Source: Bacteroidota bacterium (GTDB lineage: Bacteria; Bacteroidota; Bacteroidia; B-17B0; Aurantibacillaceae). Taken from it: a DNA stretch of 64,000 nucleotides. Below are positions 1 to 9,486 of the stretch, one piece after another (the first letter of the stretch is position 1; every line of letters begins with the position of its first letter). Where the stretch lies: NCBI GenBank assembly GCA_947450025.1, contig CANFTW010000008.1, positions 62,001 through 126,000 of the forward strand, given 5' to 3'. The notes under the pieces were generated by a model that was given only the letters and a program-made list of their open reading frames with translations, searched no databases and was not told the origin of the DNA. A program made the position numbers and the translations under genes.

Positions 1-361
1 AATCATAGTCATCCTTTATTTTATTTAATGCCGCCTTCATCATGTAATCTCTGTTTGGAAGATTAACAATTTCTAATTCAATCGCAACTAAATCTGTATT
101 AGTAGGAAGCAAAAATAAATTAGGGGTTTCCGTTTCTAAAATAACTTCGTTAGGATGTTTATTATCAATGATACATTCGTATAAACCTGATTTTACATTT
201 TTAGGTTCAATACCAACTCCTGACGTGGCATTAGCTTGAGGGTCAGCATCCACTAAAAGTGTTTTATATTCTAAAACAGCTAATGAGGCCGCTAAATTAA
301 TAGCTGACGTTGTTTTTCCTACTCCTCCTTTTTGATTGGCTATTGCTATTATTTTTCCCAT
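1..361 (-). CDS. parA: ParA/Soj-family chromosome partitioning ATPase (partial, runs off window start)
   Basis: Reverse complement from the ATG at 361 reads [50 protein letters not shown]..., a deviant Walker A (KGGVGKTT) and DADPQ motif typical of ParA. Confidence 0.93.
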   Translation of the reverse strand, partial: MGKIIAIANQKGGVGKTTSAINLAASLAVLEYKTLLVDADPQANATSGVGIEPKNVKSGLYECIIDNKHPNEVILETETPNLFLLPTNTDLVAIELEIVNLPNRDYMMKAALNKIKDDYD

Positions 362-365
362 ATGT

Positions 366-1049
366 TTATTTGCTAATCGTTTCCCCTATTTCTAAAAGCG
401 TTAATTTGTTCCCTTGTATTTTAAATTTCCGGATAGCTTCTTGTTTGTCTATCTTAATGTATTCATTAGTGTCAAAATGCATTCCTATCACATCATTACA
501 ATTGATGAAATCTTTGCAACAAATAATGGCATTGTCAACACCCATGGTAAAATTGTCGCCAATAGGTAATATGGCAAAATCGATTTTACGGTATTGGCCT
601 ATCAATTTCATATCATAGGTTAGTGCTGTATCTCCAGCGAAGTAAAAGTTTTTATCACTGCTTTCAATCACAAATCCCATTGGATTGCCTCCGTAAGAGC
701 CGTCTGGTAAACTACTACTGTGAACTGCATTCACACATTTAATTGAACCGAAGTCAAATATTTTTTTTCCACCAATATTCATTGGATGAACATTTTCGAG
801 ACCTTGTTTTTTTAACCATTCTGTAATTTCATAAACAGAAATAACGAGAGCATTAGTTCGTTTGGCAATTTCTATAGCATCCGCAAGATGATCCCAATGA
901 CCGTGAGAGATTAAAATATAATCCGCCTTAATTTTCGAAATATCGATGTGGCTAGCAAGTGGGTTATGCGAAATGAATGGATCAAACAACAAATGTTTGC
1001 CATTAATTTCTACTTCAAAACAAGAGTGTCCGTAAAATGTAATATTCAT
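366..1049 (-). CDS. Metal-dependent hydrolase, MBL-fold (UPF0173/YtkL-like)
   Basis: 227 aa [17 protein letters not shown]..., [19 protein letters not shown] motifs. Confidence 0.88.
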   Translation of the reverse strand: MNITFYGHSCFEVEINGKHLLFDPFISHNPLASHIDISKIKADYILISHGHWDHLADAIEIAKRTNALVISVYEITEWLKKQGLENVHPMNIGGKKIFDFGSIKCVNAVHSSSLPDGSYGGNPMGFVIESSDKNFYFAGDTALTYDMKLIGQYRKIDFAILPIGDNFTMGVDNAIICCKDFINCNDVIGMHFDTNEYIKIDKQEAIRKFKIQGNKLTLLEIGETISK

Positions 1050-1170
1050 GGTAAAAATGATAAAAAATTAGTGCTTTTTGTATTGAGTAAATTTAAACTA
1101 TTTAGGGGTTTTATCTGTTTTTAGTTTTTAACAGTAAAATTCATAACTTCGTCAAAATGTTAATAATATA

Positions 1171-1698
1171 ATGCACTCAATTACAATCATATCAGCTACA
1201 AACAGATTAGATAGCAATACTGAAAAAGTGGCTAATTATTATTTTTCAGCCCTAAAAAGCAAGGGAGCCGATGCTAAGCTATTTAGTTTGAAAGATTTAC
1301 CCGAATCTGTTTTGCATTCTGATTTATATGGCAAACGTTCTGAGACGTTTCAGAAAATTATTGACACGTATGTTGAGCAACAAACAAAGTTTGTCTTTAT
1401 AGCACCTGAATATAATGGAAGTTTTGCAGGTGTTTTAAAAGTGTTTTTAGATGCTGTTCCCCCTAAAACGTGGACTGAAAATAAAGCATGTTTGGTGGGA
1501 GTTTCTACAGGTAGGGCTGGTAATTTAAGAGGAATGGAACACTTAACTAATATTTTAAATTATTTAAAAATCAACGTCTATCATAACAAGTTGCCAATAA
1601 GTAGAGTCGATACTTTATTGGATGAGCAAGGCAGTTTAACAGATGCCGATACCTTAAAAGTAATTGATTGGCAGTTAGAAGGATTTCTGAAATTTTAA
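1171..1698 (+). CDS. NADPH-dependent FMN reductase family flavoprotein
   Basis: 175 aa; flavodoxin-like N-terminus and APEYNGSFAGVLKVFLDAVP motif of the NADPH-dependent FMN reductase family. Confidence 0.85.
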   Translation: MHSITIISATNRLDSNTEKVANYYFSALKSKGADAKLFSLKDLPESVLHSDLYGKRSETFQKIIDTYVEQQTKFVFIAPEYNGSFAGVLKVFLDAVPPKTWTENKACLVGVSTGRAGNLRGMEHLTNILNYLKINVYHNKLPISRVDTLLDEQGSLTDADTLKVIDWQLEGFLKF

Positions 1699-2183
1699 AT
1701 TCCCAAATCATTTCTTTTTTTACTCAATTCATATCCTTCATCAATCAGTAAATTCTTGCTTTTGCTGGCGGCTACGGCTAATTCGTCGCATCTGTTGTTT
1801 TCTTGATTAGAAGCATGACCTTTTACCCAAATAAATTTGATATGTTGTTTTTTTTGAATTTCGAGAAAGCGTTTCCATAAGTCAGGGTTTGCTTTATCTT
1901 TAAAACCTTTTTTTGCCCAACCATATACCCAACCTAGATTTATAGAATCAATCACGTATTTGGAATCGGAGTAAACAACCACATTTGAATTTTCTTTTTT
2001 TAAAGTTTCTAAGGCCACAATGATGGCAATCAATTCCATACGGTTATTAGTGGTTAATTTAAAACCATAAGCTAGTTCTTTTCTTTGTTCCTTATACTTC
2101 ATCACAATCCCTAGTCCTCCAGGGCCAGGATTTCCGCTACAAGCACCATCTGTGTATATTTCTATAACATCGCTATTCATTGT
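1695..2183 (-). CDS. rnhA: Ribonuclease HI (likely start at the internal Met, MNSDVIEIYTDGACSGNPGPGG)
   Basis: YTDGACSGNPGPGG, NNRMELIA, YSDSKYV, WVKGHASNQENNRCDELA motifs; the ORF-track start at 2225 is probably 14 codons too early. Confidence 0.93.
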   Translation of the reverse strand, partial: TMNSDVIEIYTDGACSGNPGPGGLGIVMKYKEQRKELAYGFKLTTNNRMELIAIIVALETLKKENSNVVVYSDSKYVIDSINLGWVYGWAKKGFKDKANPDLWKRFLEIQKKQHIKFIWVKGHASNQENNRCDELAVAASKSKNLLIDEGYELSKKRNDLGI

Positions 2184-2309
2184 GTTCAAATATAGGTTTA
2201 TTCGTATAAATATTGATATACTCATTGATGAAAATCAATAAAATAGTTTAAAAAATAAGGTCTTCCATTGTCATTTTTTTATATCTTTAAAACCTATAAA
2301 AATTGAGCT

Positions 2310-3416
2310 ATGGCAAAGAAAGTAGTTAAAAAAGCGAAGAGTATATTCACCAATAATTCTTTAAATTTTTTAAAAGATTATATAAATAATCCTTCACCAA
2401 CTGGTTTTGAAAGTGCTGGTCAAAAAATGTGGTTAAATTACATTAGTCCATATATCGATCAACATTATGTGGATACTTATGGTACGGTAGTAGGAATCAT
2501 TAATCCTCAGGCGCCCTATAAAGTTGTGATTGAAGCCCATGCCGATGAAATATCTTGGTTTGTGCATTATATCACTAAGGATGGATTTATCTACCTACGC
2601 CGTAATGGTGGAAGTGATCATCAGATTGCGCCATCTAAACGAGTTAATATTCATACAGAGAAAGGAATTGTAAAGGCGGTATTTGGTTGGCCAGCTATTC
2701 ATGTGCGTGATGCAGCTAAGGAAGAAACACCTTCTTTAAAAAATATTTTTCTAGACCTTGGATGTAAAAGTGATAAAGAGGTTGAGGAGCTTGGTGTTCA
2801 TGTAGGTTGTGTGGTAACTTATGAGGACGAGTTTATGATTTTAAATGATCGCTATTTTGTGGGACGAGCTTTAGATAATCGTATAGGCGGTTTTATGATT
2901 GCCGAAGTTGCTCGATTATTAAAGGAAAGTAAAACCAAACTTCCTTTTGGTTTATATATTGTCAATGCTGTTCAGGAAGAAGTTGGATTAAATGGAGCGA
3001 CAATGATTGCCCATAAAATAAAACCAAATGCAGCAATCATTACAGACGTATGTCATGATACACAAACTCCAATGATGAATAAAATTACGAGCGGAGATTT
3101 AGCTTGTGGTAAGGGACCTGTTTTGTCATATGGGCCAGCTGTGCAAAATAATTTACTAAAAGTAATTATCGATGCGGCTACAAAAAATAAAATTGATTTT
3201 CAACGTCAGGCAGCTAGTAGAAGTACAGGAACCGATACCGATGCTTTCGCATACAGCAACGATGGTGTAGCTTCGGCGTTAATATCATTACCGCTTCGAT
3301 ATATGCATACAACCGTTGAAAGCGTTCATAAAGATGATGTTGAGAATGTGATAAAATTAATAATCGCTTCCTTAAAAAACATTAAAAATAATCACGACTT
3401 CAGATATTTGAAGTAA
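2310..3416 (+). CDS. M42-family metallopeptidase (glutamyl aminopeptidase / FrvX-like)
   Basis: 368 aa; HADEISWFVHYI, GRALDNRIGG, VQEEVGLNGA, DTDAFAYS signature blocks of M42 peptidases. Confidence 0.88.
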   Translation: MAKKVVKKAKSIFTNNSLNFLKDYINNPSPTGFESAGQKMWLNYISPYIDQHYVDTYGTVVGIINPQAPYKVVIEAHADEISWFVHYITKDGFIYLRRNGGSDHQIAPSKRVNIHTEKGIVKAVFGWPAIHVRDAAKEETPSLKNIFLDLGCKSDKEVEELGVHVGCVVTYEDEFMILNDRYFVGRALDNRIGGFMIAEVARLLKESKTKLPFGLYIVNAVQEEVGLNGATMIAHKIKPNAAIITDVCHDTQTPMMNKITSGDLACGKGPVLSYGPAVQNNLLKVIIDAATKNKIDFQRQAASRSTGTDTDAFAYSNDGVASALISLPLRYMHTTVESVHKDDVENVIKLIIASLKNIKNNHDFRYLK

Positions 3417-3478
3417 GGTTAAACTTTGTTATTAAGCTAAAAAAGGATTAATAACTGACGCATAATTATAAATTAAAG

Positions 3479-5017
3479 ATGGCTACTATATTAGATTCTA
3501 TATTAAAAGGTGCAGTTAAATTAGGTAATAAAATTCCTAAGAAGACGAACTATTATGCTCAACAAACAAAGGTTTTAAAAAAATTGATGACAAAAGCTGA
3601 ACATACAGCGTTTGGCGAGCATTTTAATTTTACAAAATTGCTACAACAAAAAAATCCGATAGAGGGTTTTCAATCTACGGTTAAAATGTATGATTACAGT
3701 AGTATTTATAAAGAATGGTGGTATAGAGCTCATAAAGGCGAACCTTATGTATGTTGGCCTAATCATATAAAGTATTTTGCATTAAGTTCAGGTACATCTG
3801 AGGCAGCAAGTAAGTATATTCCTGTTACGAAGGACATGTTGAAAGCTTTTAAAAGAGGAAGTGTTAGGCAAATTGTAGCCCAAGCTAATCATGATTTGCC
3901 AAAGGAACATTTCTCTAAAGGAATGTTGATGATTGGTGGTAGTACTTTGTTGGATTTTAATGGTAGTCATTATTCTGGCGACTTAAGTGGCATTACAGCC
4001 GCTAATATTCCTGTTTGGTTTCAGCGATTTTATAAACCTGGAAAAACCATTTCGCGATATAAGGATTGGGAAACTAAATTAGCTGAGATAGTCAAAAGTG
4101 CTAAAGATTGGGATATAGGAGTTATTGTAGGGGTGCCTGCATGGGTACAAATTTTAATGGAGCGTGTTATTGAACATTATAAAGTTGATACCATTCATGA
4201 TATTTGGCCAAACTTAAGAGCTTATGTTCATGCTGGTGTATCTATTGAGCCGTACAGAAAAAGTATAGCAAAATTAACGGCTTTCCCTTTAATTTTTTCT
4301 GATACTTATTTAGCTTCAGAAGGTTTGATTGCTTATCAAGAAAGGCCAAACCCTCAACAAGGTATGCGTATGTTATTAGATAACGGTATCTTTTATGAAT
4401 TTGTTCCTTTTAATGAAGAAAACTTTGATTCGGATGGAAACATGAAACCTGGCGCAAGTGCATTAACCATCAAAGATGTTGAATTAGGCAAAGATTATGC
4501 TTTATTGCTTTCTTCTTGTTCAGGTGCTTGGCGTTATTTAATTGGCGATACTATTCGGTTCACAGATTTGGAACATGCAGAGATTGTAATCACAGGACGT
4601 ACCAAACATTATTTAAGTTTATGCGGAGAGCATTTATCAGTTGAAAATATGAGTCGTGCTATTAAGTTAACGGCTGATGATTTGAAAATCGAAATTAATG
4701 AATTTGCAGTAGCGGGTGTTCCTCACGGAACATTATTTGCACATCAATGGTACGTGGGCTCTAACAAATCTGTTTCTGAAAATGAGATTAAAGAACGTTT
4801 AGATTTTCATTTAAAGGAAATTAATGATGATTACCGAACAGAACGCATTGCAGCTTTAAAAGATGTTTATGTGAAGGTATTACCTGATAATGCATTCATT
4901 GATTTTATGGCTTCTAAAGGTAAACTTGGGTCAGCCCATAAATTTCCAAGAGTTTTAAAAGGCAAATTATTAGAAGAATGGCAGACGTTTATTTTAAATT
5001 ATAATCATACATTTTGA
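3479..5017 (+). CDS. GH3 auxin-responsive-promoter family protein (bacterial GH3-like acyl-adenylating amido synthetase)
   Basis: 512 aa; ALSSGTSEAASKYIPVT, YLASEG, YRIGDTIRF-type (YLIGDTIRF) motifs characteristic of the GH3 family. Confidence 0.85.
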   Translation: MATILDSILKGAVKLGNKIPKKTNYYAQQTKVLKKLMTKAEHTAFGEHFNFTKLLQQKNPIEGFQSTVKMYDYSSIYKEWWYRAHKGEPYVCWPNHIKYFALSSGTSEAASKYIPVTKDMLKAFKRGSVRQIVAQANHDLPKEHFSKGMLMIGGSTLLDFNGSHYSGDLSGITAANIPVWFQRFYKPGKTISRYKDWETKLAEIVKSAKDWDIGVIVGVPAWVQILMERVIEHYKVDTIHDIWPNLRAYVHAGVSIEPYRKSIAKLTAFPLIFSDTYLASEGLIAYQERPNPQQGMRMLLDNGIFYEFVPFNEENFDSDGNMKPGASALTIKDVELGKDYALLLSSCSGAWRYLIGDTIRFTDLEHAEIVITGRTKHYLSLCGEHLSVENMSRAIKLTADDLKIEINEFAVAGVPHGTLFAHQWYVGSNKSVSENEIKERLDFHLKEINDDYRTERIAALKDVYVKVLPDNAFIDFMASKGKLGSAHKFPRVLKGKLLEEWQTFILNYNHTF

Positions 5018-5655
5018 TTTTAAGTTTAATATATCAGGCAGTTGTCATAGTATTGTTACTTACGTTTTCGTTTGGACCAGCTTTTTTTGCTTTAATTAAT
5101 ACAGGCATTAAGTTTGGCTATAAAACGGGTTCGTTTTTAGCAATTGGAGTGGTGATGAGCGATTTCTTTTTGTGTTTATTAATATGTGTTTTGGTGCATT
5201 TTGGAATGTCTAATTTGTTGCATTCAGAAAAAGCGCAAACTTTTTTCGCGATTATGGGGGGCATTATTCTAATAGTATTTGGTGCATTTTTTTTTAAAAA
5301 ACATTCTGTTAAAACAGATGACATCATTGATATCGAAAATCAATTACCTAGTTCTAAACTGATGTTTTTAAAAGGTTTCTTTTTGAATTTGTTCAATCCA
5401 ACTGTATGGTTATTATGGTTAGCTAATGTTACAGCGATAAGTAAAACTCTAGATTATTCTATGGTGAAAATGATAATGTTTTTTAGTATTGTTTTAGGGG
5501 CTGTGTTATTAGTAGAATTATTTAAAGTGAAATTAGCAGGAAAAATAAAACATTATTTAACCGATAAAATCATGACAGCGGTTAATTATATTACAGGCAC
5601 AGCATTGATTATTTTTGGGTTAATATTAATTTACAATCACTATTTCAATAGATAA
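5014..5655 (+). CDS. LysE-family translocator (amino-acid exporter-like membrane protein)
   Basis: 213 aa, multiple TM segments, GPAFFALINTGIKFGYKTGSFLAIGVVMSD N-terminus typical of LysE/RhtB. TTG start overlaps the GH3 stop codon. Confidence 0.82.
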   Translation: MILSLIYQAVVIVLLLTFSFGPAFFALINTGIKFGYKTGSFLAIGVVMSDFFLCLLICVLVHFGMSNLLHSEKAQTFFAIMGGIILIVFGAFFFKKHSVKTDDIIDIENQLPSSKLMFLKGFFLNLFNPTVWLLWLANVTAISKTLDYSMVKMIMFFSIVLGAVLLVELFKVKLAGKIKHYLTDKIMTAVNYITGTALIIFGLILIYNHYFNR

Positions 5656-5930
5656 TGGCAAATCAAATTTTTGATGAATTACGAAAAAAGTTAGGAGAAA
5701 GTATCAAATCTTTTCCTTACGTATACATGTTTAAGTTTATTATTAAAGCAGATAATAAAACAATGGCATTGGTTGAAGTGATTTTTGATGATGATGCTGA
5801 AATCATCCAAAAGCAATCTGCTAAAGGTAATTTCATTAGTATTACCGTTAAACAAGTCGTGATGAATGTGGATGATATTATTACTATTTATGAGAAGACG
5901 GCAGAGATAGAAGGAGTAATGTCGTTATAA
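5655..5930 (+). CDS. DUF493 (YbeD-like) family protein
   Basis: 91 aa; LGESIKSFPYVYMFKFIIK...GNFISITVKQVVMNVDDIITIYEKTAEIEGVMSL resembles DUF493. Confidence 0.7.
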   Translation: MANQIFDELRKKLGESIKSFPYVYMFKFIIKADNKTMALVEVIFDDDAEIIQKQSAKGNFISITVKQVVMNVDDIITIYEKTAEIEGVMSL

Positions 5931-6805
5931 TGTCAGTTTTTGAATTACATAATTCAGTCCTTCACATTAAAGTTAATTCTTTTGGTGCTGAACTTTGTTC
6001 AGTGATTTCAAAAGATTTGGCTATTGAATATATTTGGCAAGCCGATCAAACAATCTGGGGCCGCCATGCACCTCATTTGTTTCCTATTGTAGGGAAATTA
6101 AAAAACAATACATTCCTCTATCAAACAAATTCACATCAATTATCACAACATGGGTTTGCAAGAGATCATGAATTTATTTGTATTGAAGAACGTGAAGATT
6201 TTTTATTATTTGAATTTACTGCTAACGAATGGACTCTTGAAAAATATCCTTTTCATTTTAGTTTACAAATAGGGTATAAACTAGTTGATCAAAAATTGGA
6301 AATCAGTTACTCTGTTTTTAATCCAGATAGTAAGGAATTATATTTTTCAATTGGCGCTCATCCTGCATTTAATTGCCCATTAATCTCAGGCGAAACATTT
6401 GATGATTATGAGTTATGCTTTCCTAATAAAGAAGAGTTAATACTAAATGTTTTGAAGGATGGATTGATTACTAAAGATACTAAAAGTTTAAAATTAGTTC
6501 ATCATACACTTCCGGTATCTAAACAATTGTTTAATAATGATGCATTGGTTTGTATGAATAGTCAACTTAGTGAAGTAATTTTGAAATCTAGTAAAACAAA
6601 TCATGGTGTATCTTTAGTTTCTCGTGATTGGCCTTACTATGGTATTTGGTCTAAAAAAGACACTGAGCAATTTGTGTGTTTGGAGCCGTGGTATGGAATT
6701 GCTGATTATGAGGATACCGATGGGAAATTGGAGAATAAAATAGGTATCATAAAAGTTGACTCAGAGCAATATTTTATATCTTCATTTGAAATATCGTTTT
6801 TTTAA
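5930..6805 (+). CDS. Aldose 1-epimerase family protein (galactose mutarotase-like)
   Basis: 291 aa; FGAELCSV..., APHLFPIVGKL, HGFARDHEF, GAHPAFNCP, CLEPWYGIAD motifs. Confidence 0.87.
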   Translation: MSVFELHNSVLHIKVNSFGAELCSVISKDLAIEYIWQADQTIWGRHAPHLFPIVGKLKNNTFLYQTNSHQLSQHGFARDHEFICIEEREDFLLFEFTANEWTLEKYPFHFSLQIGYKLVDQKLEISYSVFNPDSKELYFSIGAHPAFNCPLISGETFDDYELCFPNKEELILNVLKDGLITKDTKSLKLVHHTLPVSKQLFNNDALVCMNSQLSEVILKSSKTNHGVSLVSRDWPYYGIWSKKDTEQFVCLEPWYGIADYEDTDGKLENKIGIIKVDSEQYFISSFEISFF

Positions 6806-6878
6806 ATGATGAAAAAATCAGTTTTGATAAATACAATACAAATTCATAATTTTAACTTGTAAAGAATACACCAATATC

Positions 6879-7460
6879 ATGATACAAATATTAAAATCTC
6901 GCATCCAAACTTCAATTGATTTAAAAACCTCTTTATTATCAAATGAAGTCTTATTAAATAGTGTTTTATTAGTTGTTAATGATATTGTTACCTGTTACAA
7001 AAATGATGGTAAGGTATTATGGGCAGGTAATGGTGGTTCTGCTGCCGATGCCCAGCATTTAGCAGCAGAGTTAAGCGGTCGTTTTTATTATGACAGACCT
7101 CCATTGTTTAGCGAAGCACTTCATGTAAACACTAGTTATACAACTGCTGTGGCTAATGACTATAGTTATGATGTGATTTATAGTCGTTTAACAAAAGCAA
7201 TGGGACGAAAAGGAGATGTGCTCATTGGGATGTCAACAAGTGGTAATTCTACCAATGTGATTAAAGCATTAGAAGTAGCAAATGAAATAGGAATGATTAC
7301 AGTTGCTTTTACAGGTGAATCTGGCGGTAAAATGAAAGACTGTGCAAAGTACTTAATTAATATTCCTTCTAAGGATACTCCACGTATTCAAGAGTGTCAT
7401 ATGATTTTAGGGCATACTATATGTGAGTTAGTAGAAATTGCTTTATTTCCAAAGCCATAA
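6879..7460 (+). CDS. gmhA: SIS-domain D-sedoheptulose 7-phosphate isomerase
   Basis: 193 aa; GNGGSAADAQHLAAELSGRF and STSGNSTNVIKAL motifs of GmhA. Confidence 0.92.
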   Translation: MIQILKSRIQTSIDLKTSLLSNEVLLNSVLLVVNDIVTCYKNDGKVLWAGNGGSAADAQHLAAELSGRFYYDRPPLFSEALHVNTSYTTAVANDYSYDVIYSRLTKAMGRKGDVLIGMSTSGNSTNVIKALEVANEIGMITVAFTGESGGKMKDCAKYLINIPSKDTPRIQECHMILGHTICELVEIALFPKP

Positions 7461-7466
7461 TTTACA

Positions 7467-8177
7467 TTGCTTAAAGAAGCGATCATATTAGCTGGTGGAT
7501 TTGGTAGTCGTTTACAATCAGTTGTAAACGATGTTCCTAAGCCAATGGCTCCCATTAATCATGAACCGTTTTTAAATTATGTGTTCGATTACTTAAAACA
7601 TTATCATATTGAACATGTGGTTTTATCGACTGGGTATTTAGCTGATAAAATTACAGATTATTATAAAAACCAATTTAACGGCATTAGCATTTCTTATACT
7701 AAAGAAATGAATCCACTAGGCACAGGTGGTGGTATTCGTTTGGCAATGGAACAATGTACCAAAAAGGATATACTGGTGTTAAATGGCGACTCGTTTTTTG
7801 ATGTAAACTTATATCGTTACTATAATCAACACACATCATTTCATTCCGATTGCTCTTTAGCGCTCAGGAAAGTTAATAACGCTGCGAGATACGGCACCAT
7901 CAAATTAGGAAATGGGTTTATAAAAAGCTTTAAAGAAAAAGATAATATAGAACAACCAGGATTGATTAATGGAGGTGTTTATATTTTAAATAGAGAATTG
8001 TATTTAGGTAAAACTATTGCAAATGAAGCGTTTTCAATTGAAAAAGATTTTTTTGAAAAACGAATTAATGAACTGAATCTATTAGGGTTTGAATACGATG
8101 GCTATTTCATAGATATTGGTATCCCCGAAGATTATAAAAAAGCACAAGATGACTTTAAAGGATTTGAATATAGATAA
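7467..8177 (+). CDS. hddC: Sugar-1-phosphate nucleotidyltransferase, HddC-like (D-glycero-alpha-D-manno-heptose 1-phosphate guanylyltransferase)
   Basis: 236 aa; EAIILAGGFGSRL...VPKPMAPINHEPFL, GTGGGIRLA, LNGDSFFDV; sits between gmhA and gmhB. TTG start. Confidence 0.83.
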   Translation: MLKEAIILAGGFGSRLQSVVNDVPKPMAPINHEPFLNYVFDYLKHYHIEHVVLSTGYLADKITDYYKNQFNGISISYTKEMNPLGTGGGIRLAMEQCTKKDILVLNGDSFFDVNLYRYYNQHTSFHSDCSLALRKVNNAARYGTIKLGNGFIKSFKEKDNIEQPGLINGGVYILNRELYLGKTIANEAFSIEKDFFEKRINELNLLGFEYDGYFIDIGIPEDYKKAQDDFKGFEYR

Positions 8178-8697
8178 TAGCTGGACTCTATTTTTAGATA
8201 GAGATGGTGTGATTAATAAAAAATTAGAAGATGATTACGTAAAACACACCACGGAGTTTGAATTCATTGATGGGGTTTTAAATGCTTTGCGAATATTGAA
8301 TCCTATTTTTAAAACCATTGTTGTGGTAACTAATCAACAATGTATAGGTAAGCGTATTATATTTCCTGAGGATTTAGATTTAATTCATCAAAATATGTTG
8401 TATGAAATAAATTATCTAAAAGGCAGAATTGATAAGATTTATTATTCTCCCTATTTAGCCATAGAAAATCATCCAACTCGTAAGCCTGGAATAGGCATGG
8501 CATTGCAAGCACTACAAGATTTTCCGCATATTGATTTTAGTAAATCAATTATGGTGGGAGATAGTATGAGTGATATGGAGTTTGGACGAAACGCTGGAAT
8601 GAAAACAGTTTATATACATCAAGAAGCTAAATTGGATGAGCGTATCGATTTTAATTTTAAATCTTTAATATATTTTGCTCATTCATTAACACAATAA
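8149..8697 (+). CDS. gmhB: HAD-IIIA family D-glycero-D-manno-heptose 1,7-bisphosphate phosphatase
   Basis: LFLDRDGVINKK, VVTNQQCIGK, KPGIGM, MVGDSMSDMEFGRNAGM; start at 8149 (MTLKDLNIDNSW) preferred over the 8116 ORF-track start. Confidence 0.88.
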   Translation: MTLKDLNIDNSWTLFLDRDGVINKKLEDDYVKHTTEFEFIDGVLNALRILNPIFKTIVVVTNQQCIGKRIIFPEDLDLIHQNMLYEINYLKGRIDKIYYSPYLAIENHPTRKPGIGMALQALQDFPHIDFSKSIMVGDSMSDMEFGRNAGMKTVYIHQEAKLDERIDFNFKSLIYFAHSLTQ

Positions 8698-8701
8698 TAG
8701 G

Positions 8702-9454
8702 ATGTTAAAAGTATCTATCATAACAATTACCTATAATAGTGAGTTAACTTTAATAGAGACGATAGATTCTGTGTTGTTGCAAACCTATCCAAATATTGAA
8801 TATATCATAGTAGATGGTCATTCAACTGATTCTTCAATATCGATTATTCATTCATATAAAGATAAAATTTCAAAGTTTGTTTCGGAAAAAGATCGTGGCT
8901 TATATGATGCGCTTAATAAAGGTATTTCTTTAGCCACTGGTGATATTATTGGTGTTTTGCATAGTGATGATTTTTATACCAGCTCTAAGGTTATCGAAAA
9001 TATTGTTCAAATATTTAAGACTCACCAGGCTGAGGCGGTTTACGCTGATTTATTTTATGTCGATAAAAAAGATACTGATAAAATAATTCGTCATTGGAAG
9101 TCAGGGCATTATAAGCATGGTATGTTTATGCATGGTTGGATGCCACCTCATCCTACTTTTTTTGTAAAGAAACATATTTATGAAAAGTATGGGCATTTTA
9201 ATTTAGATTTAGTGTCAGCTGCTGATTATGAATTGATGCTTCGTTTTGTCCATAAGCATCAAATTAAATTAGCTTATTTGCCCGAATTCATTATAAAAAT
9301 GAGGGTAGGGGGCAAAAGTAACCTTAGTTTGAAAAATAGAATTCATGCTAATAATGAAGATCGCAAAGCATGGAAAATAAATGGTTTAAAACCATATTTT
9401 TATACTACATACTTAAAACCACTCCGTAAAATTATCCAATTATTTAAACGCTAA
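8702..9454 (+). CDS. Glycosyltransferase family 2
   Basis: 250 aa; VSIITITYNSELTLIETIDSVLLQTYPNIEYIIVDGHSTDSS, SEKDRGLYDALNKGI, LHSDDFY. Confidence 0.92.
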   Translation: MLKVSIITITYNSELTLIETIDSVLLQTYPNIEYIIVDGHSTDSSISIIHSYKDKISKFVSEKDRGLYDALNKGISLATGDIIGVLHSDDFYTSSKVIENIVQIFKTHQAEAVYADLFYVDKKDTDKIIRHWKSGHYKHGMFMHGWMPPHPTFFVKKHIYEKYGHFNLDLVSAADYELMLRFVHKHQIKLAYLPEFIIKMRVGGKSNLSLKNRIHANNEDRKAWKINGLKPYFYTTYLKPLRKIIQLFKR

Positions 9455-9458
9455 TTTT

Positions 9459-9476
9459 ATACTTTAATCAAAGTAT
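9459..9476. terminator. Weak hairpin between GT2 and S8 protease convergent genes
   Basis: ATACTTT-AATC-AAAGTAT, flanked by T-rich sequence on both sides. Confidence 0.45.
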
Positions 9477-9486
9477 GTATTTTAAG

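Noticed and set aside
310-618. 102-aa plus-strand ORF
   Set aside because: Antisense to ParA and the MBL hydrolase, which have strong motif support.
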